This document shows, piece by piece, positions 8,765 to 16,997 of a stretch of DNA of 36,443 bases (positions within the stretch are counted from its first letter, which is position 1; the number at the start of each line of letters is the position of its first letter). This DNA comes from an uncultured Planctomycetaceae bacterium (GTDB lineage: Bacteria > Planctomycetota > Planctomycetia > Planctomycetales > Planctomycetaceae), in NCBI GenBank assembly GCA_903896675.1, contig CAITYU010000082.1, positions 1 to 36,443 of the forward strand. The letters run 5' to 3'. The position numbers and the translations under genes were made by a program. The notes below the pieces were generated by a model. The model made no database searches. It saw only the letters and a program-made list of their open reading frames with translations, and was not told the origin of the DNA.

Positions 8765-8896
8765 GTTGTCTGGCTGGAACTGGCGGGGCCTGTTTACCCC
8801 GCCGCAGCCTTTGATCTCGCGGTTGTTCGTGCCCGGCACCGGCGAACATCCTGCACTGGATTCGGTGTCGAAGACTCCCCACGGAGGAACATGGGA

Positions 8897-9073
8897 ATGG
8901 CCGCAAAGAGCAAAGCAGCAAAGACCCCGGCAGCAGCGCCGGCAGCACCAGCACCAGCAGCGAAGGCCAGCAAGGCCGCCGCTCCTGCTGCAGCAAAGTC
9001 AACCAAGGCCAAGGCCGGCGCTGCCAAGCCGGCTGCCAAGTCTGCCAAGGGTAAGACCACCGGCAAGAAGTGA
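8897..9073 (+). CDS. Small Lys/Ala/Pro-rich histone H1-like protein
   Basis: The product is 58 residues, almost entirely Ala, Lys, Pro, Ser, Thr and Gly, beginning MAAKSKAAKTPAAAPAAP and ending SAKGKTTGKK. It has no aromatic or acidic residues and is strongly basic. Such tails resemble eukaryotic histone H1 C-termini and bacterial H1-like proteins that compact DNA; planctomycetes have notably condensed nucleoids, so nucleoid binding is a reasonable inference, not shown. GGAGG at 8883-8887 sits nine bases before ATG 8897 and only three before ATG 8891 (two residues longer), so 8897 is preferred. It has its own consensus promoter and a perfect 15-bp terminator hairpin, suggesting a short, highly expressed monocistronic mRNA. 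Confidence 0.75.
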   Translation: MAAKSKAAKTPAAAPAAPAPAAKASKAAAPAAAKSTKAKAGAAKPAAKSAKGKTTGKK

Positions 9074-9105
9074 TCTGCTGCAGAGCTTACTGACCGGATA
9101 ATCTG

Positions 9106-9142
9106 ACGGCCGAAGTCTTCTCTGAAGACTTCGGCCGTTTCC
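9106..9142 (+). terminator. Strong hairpin terminator after the small basic protein gene
   Basis: ACGGCCGAAGTCTTC (9106-9120) and GAAGACTTCGGCCGT (9124-9138) form a perfect 15-bp stem with a 3-nt loop, followed by a short T run. It begins 32 bp after the stop. By symmetry it could also serve the convergent minus-strand gene ending at 9194. Confidence 0.8.
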
Positions 9143-9193
9143 GATTCTGCACTGCACGACTGCGTTGCTCACACCGAATTCTGCAACCACCGG

Positions 9194-9481
9194 CTACGGC
9201 TGCACCGCCAGCAGGCAGGCCCCCAGCGCAGCACACAGCAGTGAAGCCCCTGCCGCGATCAAAACAAGGCAGCCACCGGGGCGAGGTAATCCGAGCCGGA
9301 TCAGTCGGGCGAGCGGAGAATACCAGCCCAGCTGGCGTTTTGCTTTGCGTACCTGATTGGGCCACCAGCGAAACGGAGCCATTACGGCATTGATTCCGAG
9401 GGCCTTCTTCACGCGTTTCTTCGCGCGAGTCACACCCAGTACCGTTTTCCATGACGGCCGACGATAGCGAAAGAACTTCAT
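9194..9481 (-). CDS. Small conserved membrane protein
   Basis: This 95-residue protein starts MKFFRYRRPSWKTVLGVTRA, continues with a very basic, Trp-containing stretch (KKRVKKALGI, PFRWWPNQVRKAKR) and ends in one hydrophobic helix (GGCLVLIAAGASLLCAALGA) at the C-terminus. It looks like a tail-anchored protein with a positively charged cytoplasmic part. I recall similar short proteins in other planctomycetes but know no function. ATG 9481 has GGAG eight bases upstream; the longer open frame to 9613 lacks this support. It is divergent from the sulfatase gene and convergent with the histone-like gene. Confidence 0.65.
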   Translation of the reverse strand: MKFFRYRRPSWKTVLGVTRAKKRVKKALGINAVMAPFRWWPNQVRKAKRQLGWYSPLARLIRLGLPRPGGCLVLIAAGASLLCAALGACLLAVQP

Positions 9482-9676
9482 GGCAGGCTGCTCCGAAATC
9501 ACCACGCAGCACGGTGTCTGCTGCTCTGCAGCCGGTATCCTCAATTGTTCGGGCAGGACAGGCAACCCTTCGCAGTCACATTCGTGGACACTCCGCTGAA
9601 ATTCTGCGAGCATTCTGCGGCATCGGACTGCGGAATCAACTTCTTTTTATGCCAATCAGTCAAAGGTCCGCTTCTC

Positions 9677-11146
9677 GTGAAATCCGTGCACCTGCTGCTG
9701 CTGGTCAGCGTCATGCTGAGTTTCGCTCGGTTTTGTCCCGGGCAGGATCGTCGTCCGAATGTTCTGCTGATCGTCGTTGACGACCAGTCCCCTCAGGATC
9801 TGCAGCTTTACAACCGAGCATCACCGCTGCGAACTCCCAATCTCGATCGGCTGGCTGCCCGCGGTACCGTGCTGGAGAACGCCGTGCATATGGGATCCTT
9901 CAGCGGCGCTGTCTGTACGCCGTCCAGACACATGCTGATGTGCGGACGCACTCTGTGGCATCTGCCCATCGGTCCACTGGCTGCTCGGAACCCGTTGCCG
10001 GGGTTACCTCGCCAGACTCTGGCGGCGGTCTTCAATGACGCCGGATACGCCACCATGCGTACCTGTAAAAAGGGCAACAGCTACGAAGGTGCCAATCGCC
10101 AGTTCTCCGTTCGCCGTGATGCCACCAAACGTGAGGGCACAGTGGAGGGAGGCAGCGCGTGGCATGCACAACAGGTCCTTGATTATCTCAGTGAAAGACA
10201 AGCCGCACAGGATGCTCGACCGTTCCTGATCTGGTTCGGATTCTCTCATCCGCACGATACCCGCAACGGCACTCCGGAACTGCTGGCCCGTTACGGCGCT
10301 GTCAATCACACCGATATGACGACACCACCACCGCTGACCCCTGCGCTGCCGGCCCTTCCACCAAACTATCTGCCACAGCATCCATTCAATAATTCCCATG
10401 CCGATGTGCGGGATGAGGTGGCAGTCAGCGGAGTCTGGACGAGGCGGGATCCGGCAACCGTCCGCAACGAGCTGGGCCGGGAATTCGCCTGCAGCGAAAA
10501 CATCGATCAGCAGATCGGAAAAGTACTGCAGCGATTACAGGAACTGGGGGAACTTGAGAATACTGTGGTGGTCTACACCGCTGACCATGGCATGTCGATC
10601 GGACGACACGGGCTGATGGGCAAGCAGAATCTGTACCAGCATACGTGGCAGGTACCGTTCATTGCCGCAGGGCCCGGGATTGTCGCCGGGCGTCGCGCGC
10701 CGGGCAACGTGTACCTGCTGGATCTGCTGGCAACGGTCTGCGACTTCGCGGGAATCCGGCCACCGCAGACCAATGAGGGCATCAGCATCAAGCCGGTGCT
10801 GACCGGACAGACCGAGACGATTCGTGACGTGCTGTATGGTGCGTATTCCGGCGGTGCCAGTCCCGGCATTCGCTGTGTCAGCAGGGGTGACTGGAAACTG
10901 ATTGTGTATAAAGCTCCGCAGTTGAACGTGGATCATGTGCAGTTGTTCAATCTGCAGCAGAATCCCCACGAGCTGCTGCCGGAGCATCACGGCGAAACTG
11001 TCCGTCGGGAGCTGCCTGCTGCACCTGCACCCGAGCAGACCAATCTGGCCGATCAGCCCCAGTACGCTGCTCAGTTGCTGCAGATGCAGCGGCTGCTGAA
11101 GTCCGAGATGCAGCGGCTGGATGACCCGGCTGTCAGCGAATTCTGA
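9677..11146 (+). CDS. Secreted sulfatase
   Basis: About 489 residues. An N-terminal hydrophobic signal (KSVHLLLLVSVMLSFARF) precedes RPNVLLIVVDD, whose D35/D36 are typical Ca2+ ligands. The sulfatase signature CTPSR at 80-84 supplies the cysteine converted to formylglycine by a maturase. Further down, 'VVVYTADHGMSIGRHGLMGK' (20 residues) carries the second DH metal/active-site pair of the alkaline-phosphatase-like fold. It should hydrolyse sulfate esters outside the cytoplasm, possibly of algal polysaccharides given how common these genes are in marine planctomycetes; the substrate is not readable. Start GTG 9677 is chosen because it puts the signal peptide first, with AAAGG 10 bases upstream. 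It lies 62 bp before the dehydrogenase gene. Confidence 0.9.
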   Translation: MKSVHLLLLVSVMLSFARFCPGQDRRPNVLLIVVDDQSPQDLQLYNRASPLRTPNLDRLAARGTVLENAVHMGSFSGAVCTPSRHMLMCGRTLWHLPIGPLAARNPLPGLPRQTLAAVFNDAGYATMRTCKKGNSYEGANRQFSVRRDATKREGTVEGGSAWHAQQVLDYLSERQAAQDARPFLIWFGFSHPHDTRNGTPELLARYGAVNHTDMTTPPPLTPALPALPPNYLPQHPFNNSHADVRDEVAVSGVWTRRDPATVRNELGREFACSENIDQQIGKVLQRLQELGELENTVVVYTADHGMSIGRHGLMGKQNLYQHTWQVPFIAAGPGIVAGRRAPGNVYLLDLLATVCDFAGIRPPQTNEGISIKPVLTGQTETIRDVLYGAYSGGASPGIRCVSRGDWKLIVYKAPQLNVDHVQLFNLQQNPHELLPEHHGETVRRELPAAPAPEQTNLADQPQYAAQLLQMQRLLKSEMQRLDDPAVSEF

Positions 11147-11208
11147 CTGCGTTCCGGAATCACTGTGTCTCTGCTGCTGTTTCACATCTCAGCCATCGGA
11201 ATTCCATC

Positions 11209-12213
11209 ATGCTTGCCGGACTGCTTGCTGCTCCTCGCCGAATCCAGCTCACTGAGATTCCGGAACCGGAACTTCCGGCTGCCGATCAGGCACCGGGAAT
11301 GATTCTGTTTCAGCCGGAGATGACGTGTCTGTGCGGTTCAGATCTGCCGTATTTCGATGGTGATTTTGAGGGCCATCCGATTGAATATCCGCAGCCGGTG
11401 GGCATGAGTCTGCATGAGATGGTGGGCACGGTGGTCGACACCAATGGCAGTCGCTGGAAGCGTGGGCAGCGAGTGCTGGCAGTTCCGCTCGGTCAGCAGG
11501 GACTGTTCGAACGTTTTGTGCTCCCTGAAACGCGGGCTGTGGCACTGCACCCGGGATTGTCGGATGAAATGGCGATGCTGGCACAGCCGTTTGGAACCGT
11601 CGTGCATGCATTGAAGAAGCTGCCCAACATGATTGATCGTGACGTGGTGGTCCTCGGCCAGGGACCGATCGGGCAGATGTTCAATGCTGGTCTGCGAAAT
11701 CTTGGCGCGAGGCGAATCATCGGGGTTGATCCGCTGGCATCGCGCCTGCAGGTGAGTCTGCAGATGGGCGCGACGGCCACCGTATGTGCCAGAGGGATCG
11801 ATGCCGAACAGGCCGTTCGTGCTCAACTGGATGGGCTGCTGCCGGAATTTGTGATTGAAGCGGTGGGTCATCGGGCCCACGCCTTCAACGATGCGGTTCG
11901 ACTGGTGCGGGATTACGGGACAGTGCTGTTCTTCGGGGTTCCTCCGCACACCATCGACGGGGCCACTCTGCGCGCTCTGATGTGGAAGAATGGGACGCTG
12001 CTGACCAGCCTGCACCCGGATTTTGAACGCACGTTTCCACTGGCCATGCAGTGGATCGCTGAAGGTCGCGTCAATCTGGCGCCCCTGCTGACTCACCGGT
12101 TTGCCCTGCGTGATCTGCAGCAGGCTTTTGATGTGTTCCGTGATCGCACCGACGGTGCACAGAAGGTGCTGGTGGAATTCCCCGCACTGGCAGCAAAAAC
12201 AGCGAAAGAATGA
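11209..12213 (+). CDS. Zinc-type medium-chain dehydrogenase/reductase
   Basis: A 334-residue MDR protein. The catalytic zinc site is visible: C42 in CLCGSD, then the HE pair in MSLHEMVG. The Rossmann dinucleotide motif appears as VVVLGQGPIGQM, and a VDP after the second strand suggests NAD(P) binding. The four-cysteine structural-zinc loop normally found around residues 90-115 is absent; that stretch reads LGQQGLFERFVLPE. The protein is cytoplasmic and probably oxidises a sugar alcohol or related polyol, but the substrate cannot be told. The start is ATG 11209. It probably shares a transcript with the sulfatase, which would fit a small sulfated-sugar utilisation unit (inference). Its stop at 12213 faces the peroxiredoxin gene convergently. 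Confidence 0.85.
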   Translation: MLAGLLAAPRRIQLTEIPEPELPAADQAPGMILFQPEMTCLCGSDLPYFDGDFEGHPIEYPQPVGMSLHEMVGTVVDTNGSRWKRGQRVLAVPLGQQGLFERFVLPETRAVALHPGLSDEMAMLAQPFGTVVHALKKLPNMIDRDVVVLGQGPIGQMFNAGLRNLGARRIIGVDPLASRLQVSLQMGATATVCARGIDAEQAVRAQLDGLLPEFVIEAVGHRAHAFNDAVRLVRDYGTVLFFGVPPHTIDGATLRALMWKNGTLLTSLHPDFERTFPLAMQWIAEGRVNLAPLLTHRFALRDLQQAFDVFRDRTDGAQKVLVEFPALAAKTAKE

Positions 12214-12253
12214 CACCTGCGAGCGGGACGTCAGGCGTCGCCGGTTTGAAGCA

Positions 12254-12721
12254 TCAGGTTTGCACGGCCTGCAGTGCCTGTGTCACGTGTTCATCCGACG
12301 CAAAGGCGGCTGTGAAGACTCTTCGAATGATCCCGGCAGAATCTATGACGAACGTGGTTCGACCGGGAAACAGGCCGAGTGTCCGGGGGACCTGATACAG
12401 TCTGCGCAGCGCACCATCCTCGTCTGAAATCAGCGCAAATGGCAGTTGATGGCGTTCGCGAAATCGATCGTGGCTGTCATTTGTATCGCTGCTGACTCCG
12501 ACTACTTCAAAGCCGGCTGCCTGAAATGCGGCATAGGAATCACGAAAGGCACAGACTTCGGCACGGCAGATCGGAGTTTCATCTTTGGGATAGAAAAACA
12601 GGATCAGGCCCCGCTTCCCACGCAGTGCGGACAGGCTGACCTCCGTGCCGTCGCTGGTGCGAGCTGAGAACTGCGGTGCCGGACTGCCTTCAGCAAGCGA
12701 TGCCATCTGCAGACTTTCCAT
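12254..12721 (-). CDS. bcp: Thioredoxin-dependent peroxiredoxin (Bcp/PrxQ)
   Basis: About 155 residues. The motif FYPKDETPICRAEVCAFRD carries the peroxidatic C52 and the resolving C57, four residues between them as in atypical 2-Cys PrxQ. The usual TPGCT reads TPICR here, a tolerated change. 'GVSSDTNDSHDRFRERHQLPF' style text follows (in part: DSHDRFRERHQLPF), then the terminal beta strands (RTTFVIDSAGIIRRVF). It reduces hydrogen and lipid peroxides in the cytoplasm. Start is uncertain: ATG 12721 (used), ATG 12706 with a GGAAAG upstream, or a GTG at 12742 overlapping the end of the DUF1552 gene. It follows that gene by 13 bp, so they are likely cotranscribed. Confidence 0.9.
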   Translation of the reverse strand: MESLQMASLAEGSPAPQFSARTSDGTEVSLSALRGKRGLILFFYPKDETPICRAEVCAFRDSYAAFQAAGFEVVGVSSDTNDSHDRFRERHQLPFALISDEDGALRRLYQVPRTLGLFPGRTTFVIDSAGIIRRVFTAAFASDEHVTQALQAVQT

Positions 12722-12734
12722 GGCCAAAGGCCTG

Positions 12735-14060
12735 TCAGGCACTGAAGACCGGACAGGTCAGCGTTTTGCCGCTTTCCCCGAAACTGTCCTGTTCGATCCC
12801 CATCGACTGCAGGATGCTGAGATAAAGACTGGACATCAGGCCATCCTGAGCCTTCCAGTACTGGCCATGACGCAATCCAAGATTGCCTCCGCCCGCCAGC
12901 AGCGTCGGCAGATTGGCGGGATTGTGTGTTGTGCTGCAGCCACTTCCGTACAGCACCACGGTGTTGTCCAGCACACTTCCGTTGCGATCCTGATACTGCT
13001 GCAGACGCTGCAGGAATCCGGCAATCTGCTGGCTGAGAAACAGGTCGTATCTGGCAAATTCCAGTTGTCCGTCCCTGTCACCGGCGTGCGACAGATTGTG
13101 ATGAGTGCGGGTGAGCCCCAGTTTCAGCGGGAATGTGTCACTGATCCCCATGCCGTCTTCGCGGTTCAGCATGAAGGATACGGACCGCGTGATGTCAGCA
13201 TCGAAGGCCAGTGCAATCAGGTCAAACATGTTGCGGTAGTATTCTGCCGGAGCACCTTCGTTGGTTGCGTCGAGGTTCAGGTGCGAGTAATCCTGAGGCT
13301 TCAGGGGAATGTCAATCCAGCGTTCCGAGGCTGTCAGACGTCCCTCAATCTCATTCAGCGATGTCAGATACTGTTCCATCCTGTCGCGGTCTGATTTGCC
13401 AAGCTGGCGATTGAGGGCACGAGTCCCTTCAAGGACGGCGTCCACCAGACGCATGCGATGAGCAAGATCTGCACGACGCGTCTGAGCCGAATTCGTGTCC
13501 CCACGAAACAGCCGGTCAAAAACTCGTCGCGGATTGTTCTCTGCCGGAATCGGTTTGCCTTCAATATTCCACGAAATCGTTCCGGTGCGTGAGAGAAATC
13601 CGACGCCCGCATCAATCGACAGCACCAGCGACGGCTGTCGGCAGTACTGGCGAGTGTGCAGGGCGATGACCTGATCGATACTGACACTGTTGAATGTGCC
13701 AGGTCTGGGATTGTGCAGCGGAGCCCCGGTGAGCCACATGTCCGAACACATGTGCGGGTCAGCCTTGAGCCCGGCAGCGTGGTGCAGGCCACCGAGAAAA
13801 CTGACCTTCTCGCGGAACGGGCTGAGTGGCTGAGTGGACTGTCCGAACTGAAAGTCGCGTCCCTCAGCCTGTGGAAACCAGCTCCAGTCACTAAGACCGT
13901 TGTCCGCAGCCGGCAGCGACATGCCGTTGGCTGTGTACATGGCACAGAATCGTCGCGGTGCCTGCTGCCCGCCTTCCTGTCCCATGGCGTCCAGCAGTGG
14001 CAACGCAAGGCTAACACCCGCAGCACCGCGGATCACAGCACGACGTGACAGCATCTTCAT
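12735..14060 (-). CDS. Tat-exported DUF1552 protein
   Basis: About 441 residues. The N-terminus [20 protein letters not shown] is a twin-arginine signal, with cleavage probably after DAMGQ. The body shows the DUF1552 pattern: '[12 protein letters not shown]', '[20 protein letters not shown]', '[10 protein letters not shown]', a central [15 protein letters not shown] helix and '[20 protein letters not shown]'. DUF1552 proteins are abundant in planctomycetes and usually sit beside a DUF1592-family cytochrome gene; none is adjacent here. The biochemical role is unknown. ATG 14060 has AGGTG six bases upstream; an in-frame GTG at 14069 is less likely. A second paralog lies at 27860-29176. Confidence 0.88.
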   Translation of the reverse strand: MKMLSRRAVIRGAAGVSLALPLLDAMGQEGGQQAPRRFCAMYTANGMSLPAADNGLSDWSWFPQAEGRDFQFGQSTQPLSPFREKVSFLGGLHHAAGLKADPHMCSDMWLTGAPLHNPRPGTFNSVSIDQVIALHTRQYCRQPSLVLSIDAGVGFLSRTGTISWNIEGKPIPAENNPRRVFDRLFRGDTNSAQTRRADLAHRMRLVDAVLEGTRALNRQLGKSDRDRMEQYLTSLNEIEGRLTASERWIDIPLKPQDYSHLNLDATNEGAPAEYYRNMFDLIALAFDADITRSVSFMLNREDGMGISDTFPLKLGLTRTHHNLSHAGDRDGQLEFARYDLFLSQQIAGFLQRLQQYQDRNGSVLDNTVVLYGSGCSTTHNPANLPTLLAGGGNLGLRHGQYWKAQDGLMSSLYLSILQSMGIEQDSFGESGKTLTCPVFSA

Positions 14061-14238
14061 GGGCGGCACCTGCAGGGCGGGTCAGAGGAAGGCGGGAACT
14101 GTTCAGATCCTGAAGAATAACGGCTGATCGCAGCGCATCCAACAGGAAATGACTGATGACAGTCACGAAATCGGGGATCGAACTGCACCTGGTGGACGGC
14201 CGTGTGCACCTTTCCGGCGCAAGCACCTGCCCCCGGAT

Positions 14239-15279
14239 TCAACGGGCTGCTGGCTGGTAATCCTGCCACATCCAAACCAGTGTTTCCGCCAGAGTCTGCT
14301 CGAAGACACTGCGGTCACAGTGTCGACTGGCTTTGCTGAAAACATAGCGGTAGTCATAGCCTTTGGCCGCCAGCGCCGCCGCCGTTCGCTCATTCGCCAT
14401 CACCCAGTTGTGGTACGTCTCCTCCGGATCATTCGCCCGATTGTCAAACTCTGCCACATGCGTGAAAATTCTCAACGGCTTTTTCGGACTCTTCTCGATC
14501 AGTTTCAGTCCCGAATGATAGTCCCATGCCCCCAGCGGATACTGAGCTTCTTCCGGGGCATCATCGTCCTGCTGATCAACAAATGTGCCGGAATAGGTGA
14601 TCAGCCGACGAAACAAATCCGGCCGAAACCACCCCATCGTCAGCGCAGCAGCTCCACCCGAGCTGCAGCCCATCACAGCACGCCCCGCGGGATCGCTGGT
14701 CAGGGTCAGACCGGGGTATGCCCGCTGAATCTCCGCATTCGACTGCACCGCCACCAGCACTTCCTCACTGATGAATCGCGCAAAACGATCGGACATGGTG
14801 TCATACTCCAGCCCCCGCTCACTGCCCTTCCCATCATTGCCACCATTCTGCACTGAAACCACAACGAATGCCGGCAGACGCCTGTTCGGGTCCTGCGAAA
14901 CCGTCAGGTTGTCCAGAGCATATCGCACAAGATTCAACTGGCTGGGGCCGTCAAGCGTCACCAGCAGAGGAACATCCCGAACGTCCTTCAAAGCCGCCGG
15001 AACATACACCCAGATCTTCCGATCCCTGCGAACGTCTTTGGCAGGATCCAGAGTCGAGTCGGTCCCGGGAAAAATTCGACTGTCAGCCAGCTTCAGCGAA
15101 AACTCAAACTGACGCCCCTGAGGATTGCCCTGGTCCGTCAGTGTCGGATCCAGCTGGTACTCAGGACCGATGACAACATTCCCGTTGCCCGGTGGCTCGG
15201 TCGCTGCGGCCACGGCCGGCAGCAATCCCACCAGCACCAGTACCAGCTTCAACACCGCACTGTTCGTCATCTGCCTCAT
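14239..15279 (-). CDS. Secreted esterase (enterochelin-esterase-like alpha/beta hydrolase)
   Basis: About 346 residues. A Sec signal peptide (residues 5-25, SAVLKLVLVLVGLLPAVAAA) is followed by a beta-sandwich-like segment ending 'RKIWVYVPAAL', then the alpha/beta hydrolase core. The nucleophile elbow is AVMGCSSGGAAAL (GxSxG form GCSSG). 'LLVTLDGP' supplies the oxyanion-side strand, and the C-terminal SRHCDRSVFEQTLAETLVWM carries the probable catalytic histidine. This matches the PF00756 'putative esterase' group including Fes and feruloyl esterases. The substrate may be an acylated carbohydrate or a siderophore and cannot be decided. ATG 15279 has GGGAG six bases upstream. It follows the ABM gene by 29 bp. 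Confidence 0.83.
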   Translation of the reverse strand: MRQMTNSAVLKLVLVLVGLLPAVAAATEPPGNGNVVIGPEYQLDPTLTDQGNPQGRQFEFSLKLADSRIFPGTDSTLDPAKDVRRDRKIWVYVPAALKDVRDVPLLVTLDGPSQLNLVRYALDNLTVSQDPNRRLPAFVVVSVQNGGNDGKGSERGLEYDTMSDRFARFISEEVLVAVQSNAEIQRAYPGLTLTSDPAGRAVMGCSSGGAAALTMGWFRPDLFRRLITYSGTFVDQQDDDAPEEAQYPLGAWDYHSGLKLIEKSPKKPLRIFTHVAEFDNRANDPEETYHNWVMANERTAAALAAKGYDYRYVFSKASRHCDRSVFEQTLAETLVWMWQDYQPAAR

Positions 15280-15308
15280 CACCTGCTCCCTGTTCCGGTT
15301 GCTTCGAC

Positions 15309-15659
15309 TTATCTCACCGTTGATTCTTCGATTTCTGTGCCACCCTGCCGCTCAGGAAAGAACTCCTCACGCACCACTGTACACACCCGCAGCTCATACT
15401 GCTGATACCACACCTCGCGCCCCAACTGCTGCACCTGCAGATGTTCGGCCTGCTGTTTCCATAACCCTGCCGCTTCAGGACAGGTCCAGTAGGACACCGT
15501 AATACCAAAGCCATCCGCATCGCGAACAGAATCCATTCCGAGGTATCCGGTCTGCTGCTGCACAAGCTCCAGCATCCGCGCGGCGGCCCGCTGATAGCCG
15601 GCCGCATCTGCTGATGTCCGACGGGATGTAAAGATCACTGCCGCTCCAACTCGTGCCAT
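15309..15659 (-). CDS. ABM-domain (antibiotic biosynthesis monooxygenase-like) protein
   Basis: A 116-residue protein with the small dimeric alpha/beta-barrel ABM pattern: AAVIFTSRRTSADAAGY, a helix ending 'LELVQQQTGYLGMDSV', the strand GFGITVSYW, and LGREVWYQQYELRVC. This subgroup is common and usually annotated as a cytoplasmic heme- or quinone-type monooxygenase, but many have no tested activity. ATG 15659 is chosen because the family starts there; an in-frame GTG at 15689 adds ten residues. Its start lies 33 bp after the stop of the RND adaptor gene, and the esterase follows by 29 bp, so it sits inside a minus-strand operon. Confidence 0.82.
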   Translation of the reverse strand: MARVGAAVIFTSRRTSADAAGYQRAAARMLELVQQQTGYLGMDSVRDADGFGITVSYWTCPEAAGLWKQQAEHLQVQQLGREVWYQQYELRVCTVVREEFFPERQGGTEIEESTVR

Positions 15660-15692
15660 TCTCCCAGTCGCTCCTGCTGTCAGTTCCACGTT

Positions 15693-16913
15693 TCAGTTGG
15701 ATGCGGGTGCGGCAACGGCCGAGTCCGCAGGCACAGGGCGGGGCTGAGCCTTGATTTCCGCGTTCCGCCGCAGCCGCTGTAATCCCGTTGTGATCACTCG
15801 ATCTTCCAGAGTCAGGCCCGCCCGAATGACTCGACGGCCACCCTCCAGAGGTCCCGTTTCAATGTACCGTGCTTCAGCAATTTCCTTCCCGTCCTGCTCC
15901 ACCGCCACAAACACGAAGGGACGGCCCTGGTCCGATGCCAGACACTCCTCCGGTATCAACAGCGATTCACGAGGTTCCCCGATCGGGTACCGCAGTCGCA
16001 CAAACAGCCCCGGTGACAGCAGTCCTGAGGCATTGTCCACAACAGCCCGCATCCGCTGTGTTCCCGTGGCAGGATCCACCTGGTTATCCTGAAAATCCAT
16101 CACGCCGTCGAGCGTGAATTCGTCCGAGTCTGCCAGTGCAATCCGCACGCGAACCGCACTGTTGTCTGCAGCCATAAGCTGGCCAGCCTGCTGCATCCTG
16201 CGCAGCCGCAGTACCGTGCGTTCGTCCATATCAAACAGCACATTGATCTTCTCAACCGGCACAATCGTGGCCAGCAGTGTCTGATCCTGCACCACCAGGT
16301 TTCCCACGTCCACCTGTCGTTGCCCGATCAGTCCCGTCAAAGGCGCCGTGATGGTGGTGAAGTCCAGATTGAGCGTGGCAGTTTCATGAGCAGCCTGCGC
16401 AGCTTCCAGCGAAGCCTCAGCCTCCGTCAGTTCGTACTGCGCTGCTTCATACTCCTCCTGAGACATCGCGCGTTTTTCCAGCAGTGATCGCGCTCGCTGT
16501 TCCTGAGCACGCAGTCGTTTGGCCCGTGCTTCAAACTGAGCGGCCGCAGCCTGAGTTCGCTTTTCTTCTGCCCGAAACGAACGCTCATCAATGCGAAACA
16601 GCACCTGCCCCTTCTGTACCAGTCTGCCTTCGGCAAAATCCACCTGCTGCAGATATCCACTCACCCGCGCTCGCAGCTCCACACGCTCAGTCGCAGCCGT
16701 CCGACCGGTAAACTCCTCCTGCTCCGTAATCCGTTGCATTTCCGGCAGAACAAACTGCACCGTCAGCGGCTTTGGTGGCGGAGCATTCGGCGCCGATTTC
16801 TGGCAGCCCGCCAGTCCCACCGTCAGACAGAATACCAGCAACAGTCCGACAGTTCTGAAGCGATGCTGCGAATCGTGCCACGTGTCGGGCAGGAGGAAAA
16901 ATGCTGCTGTCAT
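15693..16913 (-). CDS. RND-type efflux periplasmic adaptor lipoprotein
   Basis: About 406 residues. After a long N-region comes a lipoprotein signal (LLLVFCLTVGLAGC, lipid-modified Cys near residue 37). Then follow the membrane-fusion-protein elements: a barrel-sandwich half (RVSGYLQQVDFAEGRLVQKG), a coiled-coil hairpin rich in Ala/Glu/Arg (residues about 110-180), the lipoyl second half (TTITAPLTGLIGQRQVDVG), and beta-barrel and membrane-proximal domains (ATGTQRMRAVVDN, LLSPGLFVRLRYPIG). This matches AcrA/MexA-type adaptors bridging an inner-membrane pump and an outer-membrane channel. No pump or channel gene lies next to it: downstream is an ABM gene, upstream CbiX and YidC. No clear Shine-Dalgarno precedes ATG 16913. 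Confidence 0.9.
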   Translation of the reverse strand: MTAAFFLLPDTWHDSQHRFRTVGLLLVFCLTVGLAGCQKSAPNAPPPKPLTVQFVLPEMQRITEQEEFTGRTAATERVELRARVSGYLQQVDFAEGRLVQKGQVLFRIDERSFRAEEKRTQAAAAQFEARAKRLRAQEQRARSLLEKRAMSQEEYEAAQYELTEAEASLEAAQAAHETATLNLDFTTITAPLTGLIGQRQVDVGNLVVQDQTLLATIVPVEKINVLFDMDERTVLRLRRMQQAGQLMAADNSAVRVRIALADSDEFTLDGVMDFQDNQVDPATGTQRMRAVVDNASGLLSPGLFVRLRYPIGEPRESLLIPEECLASDQGRPFVFVAVEQDGKEIAEARYIETGPLEGGRRVIRAGLTLEDRVITTGLQRLRRNAEIKAQPRPVPADSAVAAPASN

Positions 16914-16997
16914 GGGAATCTTCAGAGCAGGCGGGACGTAAGCTGCGGGAATCGAGTACCTGACACTAAACGTTCAGCCACAGGAATTCAATCGTCA

